This document shows positions 1 to 8,552 of a stretch of DNA of 64,000 nt, one piece after another. Each line of letters opens with the position of its first letter. Positions within the stretch are counted from its first letter, which is position 1. The notes beneath the pieces are model-generated. The model was not told where the DNA came from. It worked only from the letters and a program-made list of their open reading frames with translations, and searched no databases. Made by a program: the position numbers and the translations under genes. Origin of the DNA: JANQHS01 sp965267505 (GTDB lineage: Bacteria > Bacteroidota > Bacteroidia > Cytophagales > CCMP332); the NCBI GenBank assembly GCA_965267505.1, contig OZ254081.1:1922001-1986000 (forward strand). The letters run 5' to 3'.

Positions 1-266
1 GCTCCGGGATTAACATGCATTGAGTTAGCCGGGAAAATAATTACAGGCAAACCGGTTAGCACTTTTATTTTCTTCAAGGATTCTTCGGAGATATCTTTAT
101 GGGTCATACTTCCCCCGATGAAGATCATCTCCGCGAATTCTTTGGCAAATTGAAACCTTTGATCCTTACCTGGTTGGTCCAACTTATCGGGATCTACCAA
201 AAGGATAAGGCCTTTTTTCCCCGAACGGGAATGCTCCTCAAACTTTTTCCTTAGTCGATTCCCCAT
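1..266 (-). CDS. Geranylgeranylglyceryl-phosphate synthase-like protein (PcrB/GGGPS family), N-terminal part
   Basis: Only the first 88 codons lie in the window; the rest continues past base 1. The frame starts at an ATG at 266 and overlaps the end of the preceding gene by 29 bases. The translation carries the hallmarks of the GGGPS/PcrB TIM barrel: a first strand ending in LLVDPDKL, then MIFIGGSMT, then LPVIIFPANSMHV, matching the family pattern of DPDK, a GGS phosphate-binding loop and a strand ending in FPGN. Family members join a polyprenyl diphosphate to glycerol-1-phosphate. Bacteroidota carry a distinct group of these enzymes whose lipid product is less clear. The family call is fairly secure; the substrate is not. 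Confidence 0.75.
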   Translation of the reverse strand, partial: MGNRLRKKFEEHSRSGKKGLILLVDPDKLDQPGKDQRFQFAKEFAEMIFIGGSMTHKDISEESLKKIKVLTGLPVIIFPANSMHVNPG

Positions 267-576
267 TTAAAACCGTGTTTTCTTTATCTTCCTTTCCTGG
301 TCTTAGCACATCGAATAGAATTTGAGCAGCAAAAGGACTTACCATTTTTCCAACTGCTTTTCCAATTCTTCCTTTTTTTGGATTCTTCCCTCCAATAAGG
401 GAAGCCAGACTTGAGCCCAAGGCCCAAACAGCTAGTCCAGCAGCTCCGGCAATCAATGCCCCTTGCACATATTCACCTAGCTCCTCCTTAAGGCTGATGG
501 TGTTGTCCTCGATCTCTTGAAGGTGCTTTTTTTGCAATTCCCTCAGCTCTTGTTTCCTTTTCTGGATCTTATTCAT
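238..576 (-). CDS. Hypothetical small membrane-associated protein
   Basis: Protein of 112 residues. A charged, coiled-coil-prone N-terminus (about residues 1-30, rich in K, E and Q) is followed by one hydrophobic glycine/alanine-rich segment (about residues 36-60) and a charged C-terminus. The ATG at 576 overlaps the TGA of the upstream holin-like gene (TGATG), so the two are probably translationally coupled; a TTG one codon earlier is possible. I do not recognise the family. Pairing with the holin-family protein suggests a small envelope-stress or membrane-organising module, but that is inference. Confidence 0.6.
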   Translation of the reverse strand: MNKIQKRKQELRELQKKHLQEIEDNTISLKEELGEYVQGALIAGAAGLAVWALGSSLASLIGGKNPKKGRIGKAVGKMVSPFAAQILFDVLRPGKEDKENTVLNGESTKEKV

Positions 577-932
577 CAATCTTCAACCAAGGAGCCAATA
601 ATCTTTTGTAGAAAACGATTCCCTGAATTAGTGAACTTTAGCAAGCCAATAAAAACAATCATCAAGAAAAGAATTCCTCCCACGATTAAGAATCCTGCAT
701 AATTGGAGTTAAGCATTGCATTTAGCCATAAAGCAGTTCCGAATCCAAGGAATAGCAACATAAAAAGGCTGAGCAAAAGGAACAGACTGATCAATACAGC
801 CTTGATCAAAAAACCGGCAAGCTCTTCCCTTAGCTCCAGTTTTATCAATTCAAGTTTTGCTTCCAGATAACCGGAAGCAGAATCGATCAGCTTATCAATG
901 CTTTCGAGTTTCAAAGTCCCTTTTTTGGCCAA
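576..932 (-). CDS. Phage-holin-family (Phage_holin_3_6-like) membrane protein
   Basis: Protein of 118 residues. An amphipathic, charged N-terminal helix (about residues 8-38, with repeated KLELIKLEL) leads into two closely spaced transmembrane helices (about 42-66 and 75-100) and a basic tail. This is the layout of the Actinobacteriophage-holin-like family, which in Bacteroidota chromosomes is a housekeeping membrane protein rather than a phage lysis gene. The only in-frame starts are TTG codons, at 932 and six codons downstream; no ATG precedes the membrane helices. No phage genes surround it. The function is unknown. Confidence 0.6.
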   Translation of the reverse strand: MAKKGTLKLESIDKLIDSASGYLEAKLELIKLELREELAGFLIKAVLISLFLLLSLFMLLFLGFGTALWLNAMLNSNYAGFLIVGGILFLMIVFIGLLKFTNSGNRFLQKIIGSLVED

Positions 933-954
933 ATATCGTTAATAATCCCTAGAA

Positions 955-2055
955 TTAATTGAAATCAAATCCTCCGGAGACAATGATCAAAACAAAGGGC
1001 AGTAAGAAGAAAACCATCAGAACGTATAAGAATCCCAATAGTCTTTCTTTTTTCACCAGATCACCCAGTCTCTGAGAAATGAATTCATGAAATCTTCCCA
1101 GAGGTAACTTGGGGAAGAAAAGTATGGCAGCATAGAGGTTGAAGAACAAGTGAACCAGAGCTACCTCCTGAGCTTGAACACTTTGTTGTAAGGATGCGAT
1201 CAGAGCTGTTATTGTAGTACCAATATTTGCTCCGATAATGAATGGAAGAGCATTGCTAAGAGAAACCCTTTTTGTGGCCACCAGAGGAATGGTTAACGAT
1301 GTTGTCAATGAACTGGATTGCACCAATGCAGTTGACAGGATCCCATTTCCAAGGGATCTGTATTTATTTCCGAAGAAGCTCCTCTCTAATTGCCTTTGAC
1401 TTTCCCGGATAAAGAGTTTACGGATCAGATTGGTCATCGACCGAATACTTACGAATATCAAAACCATAGATATCAAAAGTAGGATCCAGGCATGATGCCC
1501 AACAGCTGATAATAATAGGTCGCTGAGTTTATCCATGGTGGTAATTCCTTTTTCTAATCCGGAATCGCTTCCTCCCCTAAGGCCTATAAGTTTTGTAATC
1601 TCTTTTGCCGGCATTGAAAGGACATGGAAATAATACTCAAGAGGAAATAAGAGGGCGGTACCTAAAAGGTTAAATAAATTATGAGCCGAAGAGGTTGCGA
1701 AGGCCCTTCCAAATTGATTCCTACTGGTCACATGTGCCAGAGCAACAAGGTTGCTGGTAAGTGTAGTTCCGATATTGGCCCCAAGAATTATGGGTATAGC
1801 GGCTGAAAAATTCAATGTTCCCGCCCCCACCAAAGCCACTGTCATGGAGGTTACTGTTGAGCTACTTTGAATTATTGCTGTCGCTAAAAGCCCAATAAAA
1901 AGAGAAATGAATGGGTTTGCTGTTGCGTTGATCAATTTCTCGACCACTGTGGAACCAAGATTTCCGGATGAAAAACCAAGAAGGCTAACCGAAAAAAGAA
2001 ACAACCAAATTGTCAGAGCTAGGAGTATAATATTTGTCCAAAGGCGATCCCTCAT
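955..2055 (-). CDS. Na/Pi cotransporter family protein
   Basis: Protein of 366 residues with about eight or nine predicted membrane helices. It has the inverted-repeat signature of the NptA/PNaS family: IIQSSSTVTSMTVALV in the N-terminal half and ALVQSSSLTTSLTIPLV in the C-terminal half, each followed by an IGANIGTT motif. These QSSS repeats bind Na+ and phosphate in the family. Many bacterial homologues carry a C-terminal PhoU-like domain; this one ends after the membrane part. The expected role is sodium-coupled phosphate movement across the inner membrane. The start is ATG at 2055, and no TAnnTTTG box is obvious upstream. Confidence 0.85.
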   Translation of the reverse strand: MRDRLWTNIILLALTIWLFLFSVSLLGFSSGNLGSTVVEKLINATANPFISLFIGLLATAIIQSSSTVTSMTVALVGAGTLNFSAAIPIILGANIGTTLTSNLVALAHVTSRNQFGRAFATSSAHNLFNLLGTALLFPLEYYFHVLSMPAKEITKLIGLRGGSDSGLEKGITTMDKLSDLLLSAVGHHAWILLLISMVLIFVSIRSMTNLIRKLFIRESQRQLERSFFGNKYRSLGNGILSTALVQSSSLTTSLTIPLVATKRVSLSNALPFIIGANIGTTITALIASLQQSVQAQEVALVHLFFNLYAAILFFPKLPLGRFHEFISQRLGDLVKKERLLGFLYVLMVFFLLPFVLIIVSGGFDFN

Positions 2056-2121
2056 AAATGCTGTTCAGGCATAAAATATTAGATGGCAAAAATGATAAAA
2101 AAGAAAGGCAAACCAAGAGGC

Positions 2122-2919
2122 TTAACTGTCCCTTTGCTTATCATGTTGATCCATTATTTGCCTTGTAAAATTTTCATACAATTCGACTAACTCAGGTCGT
2201 CCTGATAAAAGTCGCAAATGAGAATCAATGGTTTCAAAGTCTCCTCTAAAAGCCGGTCCCGTTTGTGATTTATCTGGCCCCAGCTCAAAGGCCTTTTGGA
2301 TGGTCCATTTTACCAAAGGCTGCAGAATGTCAAGCTGAACATCATTTGATCCAAGAATCTCTTTGGAAATAGTGAGTAAATGGTTGCTAAAGTTGGAGGC
2401 AAAGACTGCTGAAAGGTGAACCGAATTTCTTGTTGCTTCATTGCTTTTGATCACCTTGTTGCTTAAGCTCCCGGCCAGGTCTTCCAGTACATCATTGATT
2501 TCATAGTCATTGCCTTCAATTAGGATAGGAATATCTCTAAAATTGGCTTTTTGACCTTTAGAAAAACTTTGTAAAGGATAAAATACCCCTGTTTTCGAAC
2601 TTAATCCTGAAATGCTATCCATAGAAAGGAAACCAGAACAATGGGCAACTATAGAACCTTCAGGAAAACTGAATTCATGATTGGCTTCCTGAATTACATC
2701 ATCCTTTATTGCTAAAAAGAAGATCCCGGATTCTGATCCTTCAAAATCCTGCTCATCTGTAGGTACCGCATCGTATAGTTCCCCACAAAGCTTTTCGGCA
2801 TTTTCTAATCTCCTGCTGTAGATCTCTCTTACATGATGTCCGGCATCCTCAAAATTTTTGGCAAGGCTCCAAGCCATGTTTCCAGACCCGATGATCGATA
2901 TCGAATAGCTATTAGCCAT
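2122..2919 (-). CDS. Rossmann-like and DUF2520 domain oxidoreductase-like protein
   Basis: Protein of 265 residues. The N-terminus has a dinucleotide-binding motif (IIGSGNMAWSLAKNFEDAGH, residues 9-28), followed by the helical C-terminal DUF2520 domain. The layout resembles F420-dependent NADP reductases and pyrroline-5-carboxylate reductases. The substrate is unknown. It starts 2 bases after the ccmF stop and so is probably cotranscribed with the cytochrome c maturation genes, although the family is not known to act in that pathway. Confidence 0.8.
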   Translation of the reverse strand: MANSYSISIIGSGNMAWSLAKNFEDAGHHVREIYSRRLENAEKLCGELYDAVPTDEQDFEGSESGIFFLAIKDDVIQEANHEFSFPEGSIVAHCSGFLSMDSISGLSSKTGVFYPLQSFSKGQKANFRDIPILIEGNDYEINDVLEDLAGSLSNKVIKSNEATRNSVHLSAVFASNFSNHLLTISKEILGSNDVQLDILQPLVKWTIQKAFELGPDKSQTGPAFRGDFETIDSHLRLLSGRPELVELYENFTRQIMDQHDKQRDS

Positions 2920-2921
2920 TA

Positions 2922-5444
2922 TTAGTCTTTTGCAGACCGAAGATCTTTAAATCTTCGATTCATGGAAAGGATCATTCCAAAAAGGCAAAGTAATGTCCCT
3001 CCCCAAAGGAGGTTGATCCAGGGTTTTTCCATAGCCTTCAAAATCACATAATCCGCCTGAGTGGTTTCCACGGCGAATTTGAATTTGTTCTCTTCCGGGA
3101 TAATTTGTTCTATCAGGATCTTTATTCCCAGACCCCGTGAGACTGCCGGTACCCTTCCGATCATATTGTCATGAATAATGAATATTGGCTCAAGGACCTC
3201 CTCCTGGCCTGGACCAAAAACCCTAATGAAGGCTTTTACGCCTACATCTCCTGAGTCCAATCTATGACCGGCTATCTCCGTCATAGTTTCAACCCGTTCA
3301 AAAATTGCTGGATGATCCTTTAGAAAAAGGTCTTCTCCCATCCCGGCCATCTGAGGTGTTTTTTTCTCCCACTCTGGTGGATCATTTGGATCAACTATGG
3401 ATGAAACGTGAGCATAAAGATCCTTGGAGAAAAACTTCTTGATATCCGGAGAAGCAATAAGGCCTCCCATATCCGGATTGATCTGTGCCCTTGGAAACAA
3501 AGTGAAGGCCTTAACGCTATCCCTGAAAAATTGAAGCTCATAATAATTATCAGCACCAAATATTCGTACAGTGTCATTTTCTTTTCCGAGAATGTCTGCA
3601 GGAGAAGGAGGGTCATAATTCAGAATTACTTTATCCGGATCCGATGTATAGGAAATATTATCTCTGTCCAGCATAAATCCCCCTTTCCTTGACTTTACCC
3701 TTGGACCCACATAGGTCAAGGTAAAATCATCCATAGGAAGGGTTTTTCCTCTCCAGAGCAATACATTTTTCAGGTTCAGATCTTCTGGGAAGTCTTCATG
3801 GTAGATCTTTCCGCTTAGATTGTTTGATACGATCTTAGAATAGCCAGAGGAGAATAAAATACCTACTAGCAATATCCCTAATCCAATATGAGAAAGAGAG
3901 CCACCGGTTAGTTTCAATCCTGCTTTGTAAAGCTTTTGTAAAGTGAACAAGTTCGCGGTGACTGAGAAGATTCCAGCTGTTAAAAGGAGAATGTAGGGAA
4001 TGTTCTTTATGCTCGAGCTGAGTAGAACAATTCCAGAGATAATTAGAGTGATTACCACAGCTGGTGTAGCCAGGTCTTTTAGCCTATTCCAATCTAATTT
4101 GTTCCACCAGTAGAATGGCCCCAATCCTGAAAGGATTGCTACTCCAATGGCAAACCAGATCTGAGCATTTCCATAATGTTCCATTGGGTCGGCAGGAGGA
4201 GCTAGATTTGAATTCATGCCTAGTGCTTCCCAAATGGAATTGAAAACCGGGATAGAAGTAGTAAAAAAGACTTGCAGAGAAGCCAGGAGTAAAACCGTTG
4301 CTCCTGCAAAAACCCAAAATTCTTTTGAGTAATAATTGATCTCTTTTTTCTCATCTGGAAGATGTTTCCAGGCTCTCGCGATCATGAAGACCGAAAACCC
4401 CAGGAAAAAGAGGAGATAGATCAGGAGCTGTCCTGAAAGTCCCAGATCTGTAAAGGAGTGTACAGAGGTGTCTCCAAGAATTCCTGATCTTGTGAGGAAG
4501 GTTGAGTATAGGATTAGTATAAAGGTCGCTGTGACCAGGACCATACTCACTCTCAACGCAGTACCATATCTCTTTGAACTAAACAAAGTATGGACAGAGG
4601 CAATCAGGACCAGCCAGGGGATATAAACAGCATTTTCTACCGGGTCCCAATTCCAGTATCCTCCAAAGTTCAGGGTTTCATAGGCCCAATATCCTCCCAT
4701 GATTATTCCAAGTCCCAAAAAGAAAGATGCGAAGAGGGCCCAAGGTTGTGCATACAAGATCCAGCCTTTGTAATCCTTTCGCATGATTCCTGCGATCATG
4801 AACGAGAAAGGGATCAGACAGGCTGCAAATCCTAAAAATGTGACAGGCGGATGGATCACCATCCAATAATTCTGAAGCAAAGGATTTAGTCCGGTTCCAT
4901 CTTCCGGGATGAAATTGGGATTTGAAGCAAAAACCGGTGCTTCCTGCATAAACTCTCTCAATAGGATAAAAGGAGAGCTTCCAATCTTAAGGTCAATTCC
5001 TGGTGTTACAACTCCCAGGATCATACTTCCAAGGAAAGCCTGGACCATGAGAAAAACCATCATTACTTCGGCTTCCCATTTTGGGTGTTTTATTACCAGG
5101 ACTGCACCAAGAATCAAATTCCAGAAGATCCACAACAAAAAACTCCCCTCTTGACCTTCCCAGAAACAGGAGATCATATAGTAGACAGGAAGGTTGTTTG
5201 ATGAATGAGACCATGCGTAATGGTACTGGTATTGGTGTTGGTAAATAATAAAGAATAGAGAGGCTATGACCCCAAGGGCGGAGATCCCATGAAGGATAAA
5301 AAGGACCCTTCCGAATTTTCTATATTCTTCCTTACCATTTTCTGATGAGAAAGAAAGATAATAGGCAAATGCTGCGGCGAGTGCAAAAATAAATCCGCTG
5401 ACAACCAGGAGATGACCTAATTGCCCCGAAAAGAGATCAGGCAT
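2922..5444 (-). CDS. ccmF: Cytochrome c maturation heme lyase subunit CcmF
   Basis: Protein of 840 residues, longer than the roughly 650 of proteobacterial CcmF. It has many transmembrane helices and the tryptophan-rich heme-handling WWD segment (FGGYWNWDPVENAVYIPW, about residue 260). A large periplasmic domain lies near the C-terminus (about residues 545-810), followed by a last helix. CcmF takes heme from CcmE and attaches it to apocytochrome c at the periplasmic face of the inner membrane. The ATG overlaps the ccmE stop by one base, so translation is probably coupled. The extra length lies mainly in the periplasmic domain, as is usual in Bacteroidota homologues. Confidence 0.9.
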   Translation of the reverse strand: MPDLFSGQLGHLLVVSGFIFALAAAFAYYLSFSSENGKEEYRKFGRVLFILHGISALGVIASLFFIIYQHQYQYHYAWSHSSNNLPVYYMISCFWEGQEGSFLLWIFWNLILGAVLVIKHPKWEAEVMMVFLMVQAFLGSMILGVVTPGIDLKIGSSPFILLREFMQEAPVFASNPNFIPEDGTGLNPLLQNYWMVIHPPVTFLGFAACLIPFSFMIAGIMRKDYKGWILYAQPWALFASFFLGLGIIMGGYWAYETLNFGGYWNWDPVENAVYIPWLVLIASVHTLFSSKRYGTALRVSMVLVTATFILILYSTFLTRSGILGDTSVHSFTDLGLSGQLLIYLLFFLGFSVFMIARAWKHLPDEKKEINYYSKEFWVFAGATVLLLASLQVFFTTSIPVFNSIWEALGMNSNLAPPADPMEHYGNAQIWFAIGVAILSGLGPFYWWNKLDWNRLKDLATPAVVITLIISGIVLLSSSIKNIPYILLLTAGIFSVTANLFTLQKLYKAGLKLTGGSLSHIGLGILLVGILFSSGYSKIVSNNLSGKIYHEDFPEDLNLKNVLLWRGKTLPMDDFTLTYVGPRVKSRKGGFMLDRDNISYTSDPDKVILNYDPPSPADILGKENDTVRIFGADNYYELQFFRDSVKAFTLFPRAQINPDMGGLIASPDIKKFFSKDLYAHVSSIVDPNDPPEWEKKTPQMAGMGEDLFLKDHPAIFERVETMTEIAGHRLDSGDVGVKAFIRVFGPGQEEVLEPIFIIHDNMIGRVPAVSRGLGIKILIEQIIPEENKFKFAVETTQADYVILKAMEKPWINLLWGGTLLCLFGMILSMNRRFKDLRSAKD

Positions 5445-5851
5445 CAGGAAGCTTCAGTTAGTTCTGTTTCAACGTATTTGGAAGGGCATTTCATGAGGAT
5501 CTTCTCTGCTTTGAAATTTTCACCTTCCATCTTTCCGACAACCACAACCTTTTCGGCTCTTTCAAAATCTACAGGCTTAGGTTCATTGTAGATCACACGC
5601 CCCTTATTTTGCTCTGCATCCAAAAGGTCAAATGAAAAGCTCAATTTGCTGGACTGATCCATTCCAAGAATATTACCATCACTATCCTTTGGAAGTTCTC
5701 CAACCACATGTACCAATTTTGTATTCCCAGCGTCAGCCAATTCTCTGGCCTCATTAAAACCAACATATTGGCTTGCATCTCCAGCTGTAGAAAGTATAAT
5801 TCCGATGCTGACAGCTATGATTATCAATATGAAAATGTGAGTCTTTTTCAT
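5444..5851 (-). CDS. ccmE: Cytochrome c maturation heme chaperone CcmE, CxxxY type
   Basis: Protein of 135 residues with one N-terminal membrane anchor (residues 5-22) and an OB-fold domain. CcmE carries heme in the periplasm from CcmC to CcmF. The heme-attaching residue of classical CcmE is a histidine in HxxxY; here the matching C-terminal motif is KCPSKY, so Cys122 replaces it and Tyr126 is kept. CxxxY CcmE proteins are an established variant seen in archaea and some bacteria that lack CcmH. The gene sits between ccmD-like and ccmF with stop/start overlaps on both sides. Confidence 0.88.
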   Translation of the reverse strand: MKKTHIFILIIIAVSIGIILSTAGDASQYVGFNEARELADAGNTKLVHVVGELPKDSDGNILGMDQSSKLSFSFDLLDAEQNKGRVIYNEPKPVDFERAEKVVVVGKMEGENFKAEKILMKCPSKYVETELTEAS

Positions 5852-6078
5852 GATTCCTTTTCGATCTCCTTTAACTCCTTTTCAAGTTTTTCAACCTTTT
5901 TACCGGTCTGAAATAAGTAAAACAAAATTCCAGAAAAAATGATCAAAATCACTCCAACAACCACATAGATTTTACCATTCGATCGCATTAGATCTGCCAT
6001 TTCTGGCCCTTGGCTAAAACCAATGACGGGCACTAACAAAAACATGAACAGGTTCAAAATGTATTTCCTGAATTTCAT
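5848..6078 (-). CDS. CcmD-family small membrane protein
   Basis: Protein of 76 residues. It has a cleavable-looking signal sequence (residues 6-22, ending GFSQG), a short linker (PEMADLMRSNGK), one transmembrane helix (about 34-55) and a lysine/glutamate-rich cytoplasmic tail. This is the arrangement of the CcmD-family proteins between ccmC and ccmE in Bacteroidota. CcmD helps release holo-CcmE from the CcmABC complex. The assignment rests mainly on position, size and topology. It overlaps ccmE and ccmC by 4 bases each. Confidence 0.75.
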   Translation of the reverse strand: MKFRKYILNLFMFLLVPVIGFSQGPEMADLMRSNGKIYVVVGVILIIFSGILFYLFQTGKKVEKLEKELKEIEKES

Positions 6079-6746
6079 TGGATTGAGAGTTCTTTGATCT
6101 TCAAGCTAAGGGTAGAGATCTTGATTCTTACCCGACTCATCCAAATAAATAGAAAGGTCCAGGCCAGTATTGATGGGTAAAAAACCAATCTCATATTATT
6201 GTCAAGATCATAAATATTGAATCCTGGGTTGCCACCACTACCCGGATGAAGCGAATCAGTTAATCGGGGAAGTATATATAGCAAGGGCACCAGAGAGGAG
6301 AAAGCAAAAATATTGTAGATGGAAGAAACCCTGGCTTTTACGGTTTCGTCCTGAATGCTTGCCCTTAGAACAAAGTATCCCAAATAGATCAAAATTGCTA
6401 TTGCTGCTCCATTTTGCTTTGGGTCAGAGCTCCAATATTCTCCCCAGGTGAATTTTGCCCATAGGGCACCGGTGCATATTCCAAGGATGCCCAAAACAAT
6501 CCCAGAGTTTGCATATTCTACTGTTCTAATATCCTGGTCAGGATTTGAATTTCTTAGGTACTTGATTGCCTGAAATACGGACATACTCAAGAGTATCATC
6601 ATGCTAAACCACATACTAACATGGAAATATTGATTCCTGATGGTTTCATGAACTATTGGCACCTTGGGAACCGGAAGCAATAATCCTCCGATCAGGGTGT
6701 AAAGCATGAGAATTATGGTAATTGCCTTAAAAGCGGGGCGGTCCAA
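6075..6746 (-). CDS. ccmC: Heme exporter/chaperone-loading protein CcmC
   Basis: Protein of 223 residues with six predicted membrane helices. It has the CcmC/CcsA-type tryptophan motif FTWGEYWSSDPKQNG (about residue 105) and conserved histidines at IRNQYFHVSMW and in the late loop. CcmC presents heme to CcmE. The only start upstream of the first helix is TTG at 6746, 9 bases after the ccmB stop. The motif keeps the WG and YW pairs but has SSD where proteobacterial proteins have WD, within what I recall for Bacteroidota. Confidence 0.88.
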   Translation of the reverse strand: MDRPAFKAITIILMLYTLIGGLLLPVPKVPIVHETIRNQYFHVSMWFSMMILLSMSVFQAIKYLRNSNPDQDIRTVEYANSGIVLGILGICTGALWAKFTWGEYWSSDPKQNGAAIAILIYLGYFVLRASIQDETVKARVSSIYNIFAFSSLVPLLYILPRLTDSLHPGSGGNPGFNIYDLDNNMRLVFYPSILAWTFLFIWMSRVRIKISTLSLKIKELSIQ

Positions 6747-6755
6747 CGCGATAAA

Positions 6756-7451
6756 TTAAGAGCGCCAAAGATAAGGAAATAGGAGGTAGGACATGCTCAA
6801 TAATATGGCGTCTATTGCTAACAAAAGCAGGATCGAACCCAAGGCTTCGGTCCATCCATTGACCAGGAAACAATATTCCGAGATCTTAATGAAAAGAAGA
6901 ATCTGCGGAATGACAATGGGAAATCCCAGAACTACCATTAGAGTGGCTTGATTTGAAGTTTTTGAAGCAATTCCCGAAATGAGGGTGAGGCTTGTTCCTA
7001 GTGAAGTCGATGAAAGGAAAAGCACCATCAAAAACAAACTGTTGGAGTTTATGGGAGAACCAAAGAACAACACAAATAATGACCAACTAAGTAGACTAAG
7101 AAAAGATAGAATGAAAGTGTTGTAAAGAATCTTGGACAAGATCAATTCAACCGGAGAGACCAGTTGAAAGAAAAACAACTTGGATCTGCCTTCTTCCTTT
7201 TGAAAACTGCGAGAAACAAATCCTGTGGCCGCGAACAAGAGAATCACGAAATAAAGTGAAAGCCAGGTTGCCTGGTTGAAGGGAGCAAGAGAGCTTTCAA
7301 AGCTCAAGTAGCTGACAAAAATTGAAGAAAAGGAATAGAGTAGAGCGCCGGAAAGAATATAGCGGTTTCTCCATTCGATAGAGAAATCCTTTTTAAAAAG
7401 AGCTAGAAAGGAAGAGAACAAATCAGGGTTCCTTGGTAAGCTTGCCAACAT
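6756..7451 (-). CDS. ccmB: Heme exporter membrane protein CcmB
   Basis: Protein of 231 residues with six predicted transmembrane helices after a cytoplasmic N-terminus containing FKKDFSIEWRNRY, the conserved CcmB opening. CcmB is the permease partner of the ATPase CcmA in the complex that frees holo-CcmE from CcmC. The ATG at 7451 lies 29 bases inside the upstream lipoprotein gene. No ccmA is seen anywhere in the window, so the ATPase must be encoded elsewhere. Confidence 0.88.
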   Translation of the reverse strand: MLASLPRNPDLFSSFLALFKKDFSIEWRNRYILSGALLYSFSSIFVSYLSFESSLAPFNQATWLSLYFVILLFAATGFVSRSFQKEEGRSKLFFFQLVSPVELILSKILYNTFILSFLSLLSWSLFVLFFGSPINSNSLFLMVLFLSSTSLGTSLTLISGIASKTSNQATLMVVLGFPIVIPQILLFIKISEYCFLVNGWTEALGSILLLLAIDAILLSMSYLLFPYLWRS

Positions 7452-7800
7452 TAGTGCTGCTGGTATACCTCATCACATTGCCTTCAATACTATAATTCCA
7501 GGTTGGCCCAAGGAATGTGGTGTCGATCTTCGTCCCATTTTCCAGTAGGTAGCCTTCAAATGTAAAGACGAGGATCTCGTTGTTAAATACCTCATAGGTT
7601 CCCCAGGAAGAATCAAGATTTAATGTGTCAAACGGATCATCAACAAGAGCCTTTTTACCAAAATCCATGGATTTATCGAAGTTGTAACGCACCAAATCAT
7701 CTGACCAGTTGCCAAACAGGTTTGCATCTTCTGTAACTTCATTTTGCTTACATGCCTGAATGCCAAGCAATAAAAGAACTATTGCTAAAACTGTTCTCAT
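7423..7800 (-). CDS. Hypothetical lipoprotein
   Basis: Protein of 125 residues with a lipoprotein signal peptide: hydrophobic residues 3-14 and lipobox GIQAC with the acylated cysteine at residue 17. The mature part is short, acidic and beta-rich and resembles small lipocalin-like Bacteroidota lipoproteins (a repeating pattern of W, strand and turn), but I cannot name the family. It abuts the outer-membrane gene upstream and overlaps ccmB, so it is likely in the same operon. A link to cytochrome c assembly is only contextual. Confidence 0.65.
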   Translation of the reverse strand: MRTVLAIVLLLLGIQACKQNEVTEDANLFGNWSDDLVRYNFDKSMDFGKKALVDDPFDTLNLDSSWGTYEVFNNEILVFTFEGYLLENGTKIDTTFLGPTWNYSIEGNVMRYTSSTNVGKLTKEP

Positions 7801-8448
7801 TTAAAAAATGTAACCAATTGAAGGTTGAAAATATACTGACACTAGAATTTGATCAAGAGCATCCTGATTTATGTCTACACCCAATTTCACATTGGCTATA
7901 ACGATCTTGGGAACAATTGTCGCTTGAAACCCTGCTGCGACTCCACCACCGATTGGTTTTGGTTTCCTTATCTCAGCAGGTTGCCCGTTTACCTCACCCC
8001 GATCTTGTGTATAGAGCGTGAATGGAATTGGATTTCCATCATAATACATGATTGTATTGTAATGTATCTTGGCTTCGCCAAAAAAACCAATTGGTGCAGA
8101 GCCCTTGAAATAATATCTTCCGAAGGCTTCCAGCCTATATCCGTATTCCTGGTATTCTTCAGGCCTTTGAGTTGAAGAACTTGCCCCATAGCCATTTCCA
8201 TATTTCCACATTGCAACTCCTCCAAATGACAATTGATTTGCCGGATACTCAAACTCAAAACCTATAGTGGAGTACATCAGAGAAGGAATGAGTTTCAGAT
8301 TAGGGGTAGGATGTCCGAATGATTTTGTTGGTGGCGGAGGGGGCACCAAAAAACTCGCCACAGGAGTTTCAGCCCAGGTGTGTCCGGTGATTCCAACAGC
8401 CATGAACAAGGTCAGGCAAAAACAATAGAATTTCTTTTTCAGGCCCAT
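7801..8448 (-). CDS. Hypothetical outer-membrane beta-barrel protein
   Basis: Protein of 215 residues. It has a signal peptide ending in TWA (about residue 26), then a proline-rich stretch (VPPPPPTK), then alternating beta-strand patterns with many aromatic residues and a final aromatic residue (GYIF), the usual outer-membrane insertion signal. About eight strands are plausible. No family is recognised. It is the first gene of the ccm transcription unit, with a TAnnTTTG box 8 bases upstream of its ATG. Confidence 0.6.
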   Translation of the reverse strand: MGLKKKFYCFCLTLFMAVGITGHTWAETPVASFLVPPPPPTKSFGHPTPNLKLIPSLMYSTIGFEFEYPANQLSFGGVAMWKYGNGYGASSSTQRPEEYQEYGYRLEAFGRYYFKGSAPIGFFGEAKIHYNTIMYYDGNPIPFTLYTQDRGEVNGQPAEIRKPKPIGGGVAAGFQATIVPKIVIANVKLGVDINQDALDQILVSVYFQPSIGYIF

Positions 8449-8456
8449 TGTATCCC

Positions 8457-8464
8457 CAAATATA
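8457..8464 (-). promoter_or_regulatory. Bacteroidota -7 promoter box for the outer-membrane/ccm operon
   Basis: The minus strand reads TATATTTG here, an exact match to the Bacteroidota consensus TAnnTTTG. The G lies 8 bases before the ATG at 8448, so the 5' leader would be only a few bases long. No clear -33 TTTG was identified. Confidence 0.6.
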
Positions 8465-8538
8465 GAAAATACAGAACGATGTACTCATTATTTTGTTTCG
8501 CAATAATGCCCAAAATTACATCGGACTGACATGCTGGT

Positions 8539-8546
8539 TATATTTG
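8539..8546 (+). promoter_or_regulatory. Bacteroidota -7 promoter box for pheS
   Basis: TATATTTG matches TAnnTTTG exactly and ends 6 bases before the pheS ATG at 8553. The transcript would begin almost at the start codon. The box also shows that the in-frame ATG at 8493 is upstream of the transcript and is not the start. Confidence 0.65.
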
Positions 8547-8552
8547 CAGTTC

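Noticed and set aside
576..932. Prophage remnant suggested by a holin-family protein
   Set aside because: No lysin, tail, capsid, integrase or attachment site is nearby; this family is common in Bacteroidota chromosomes outside phages.
8493..8552. Upstream ATG extension of pheS
   Set aside because: The TATATTTG promoter box at 8539-8546 lies inside the extension, and the conserved PheS N-terminus begins at 8553.
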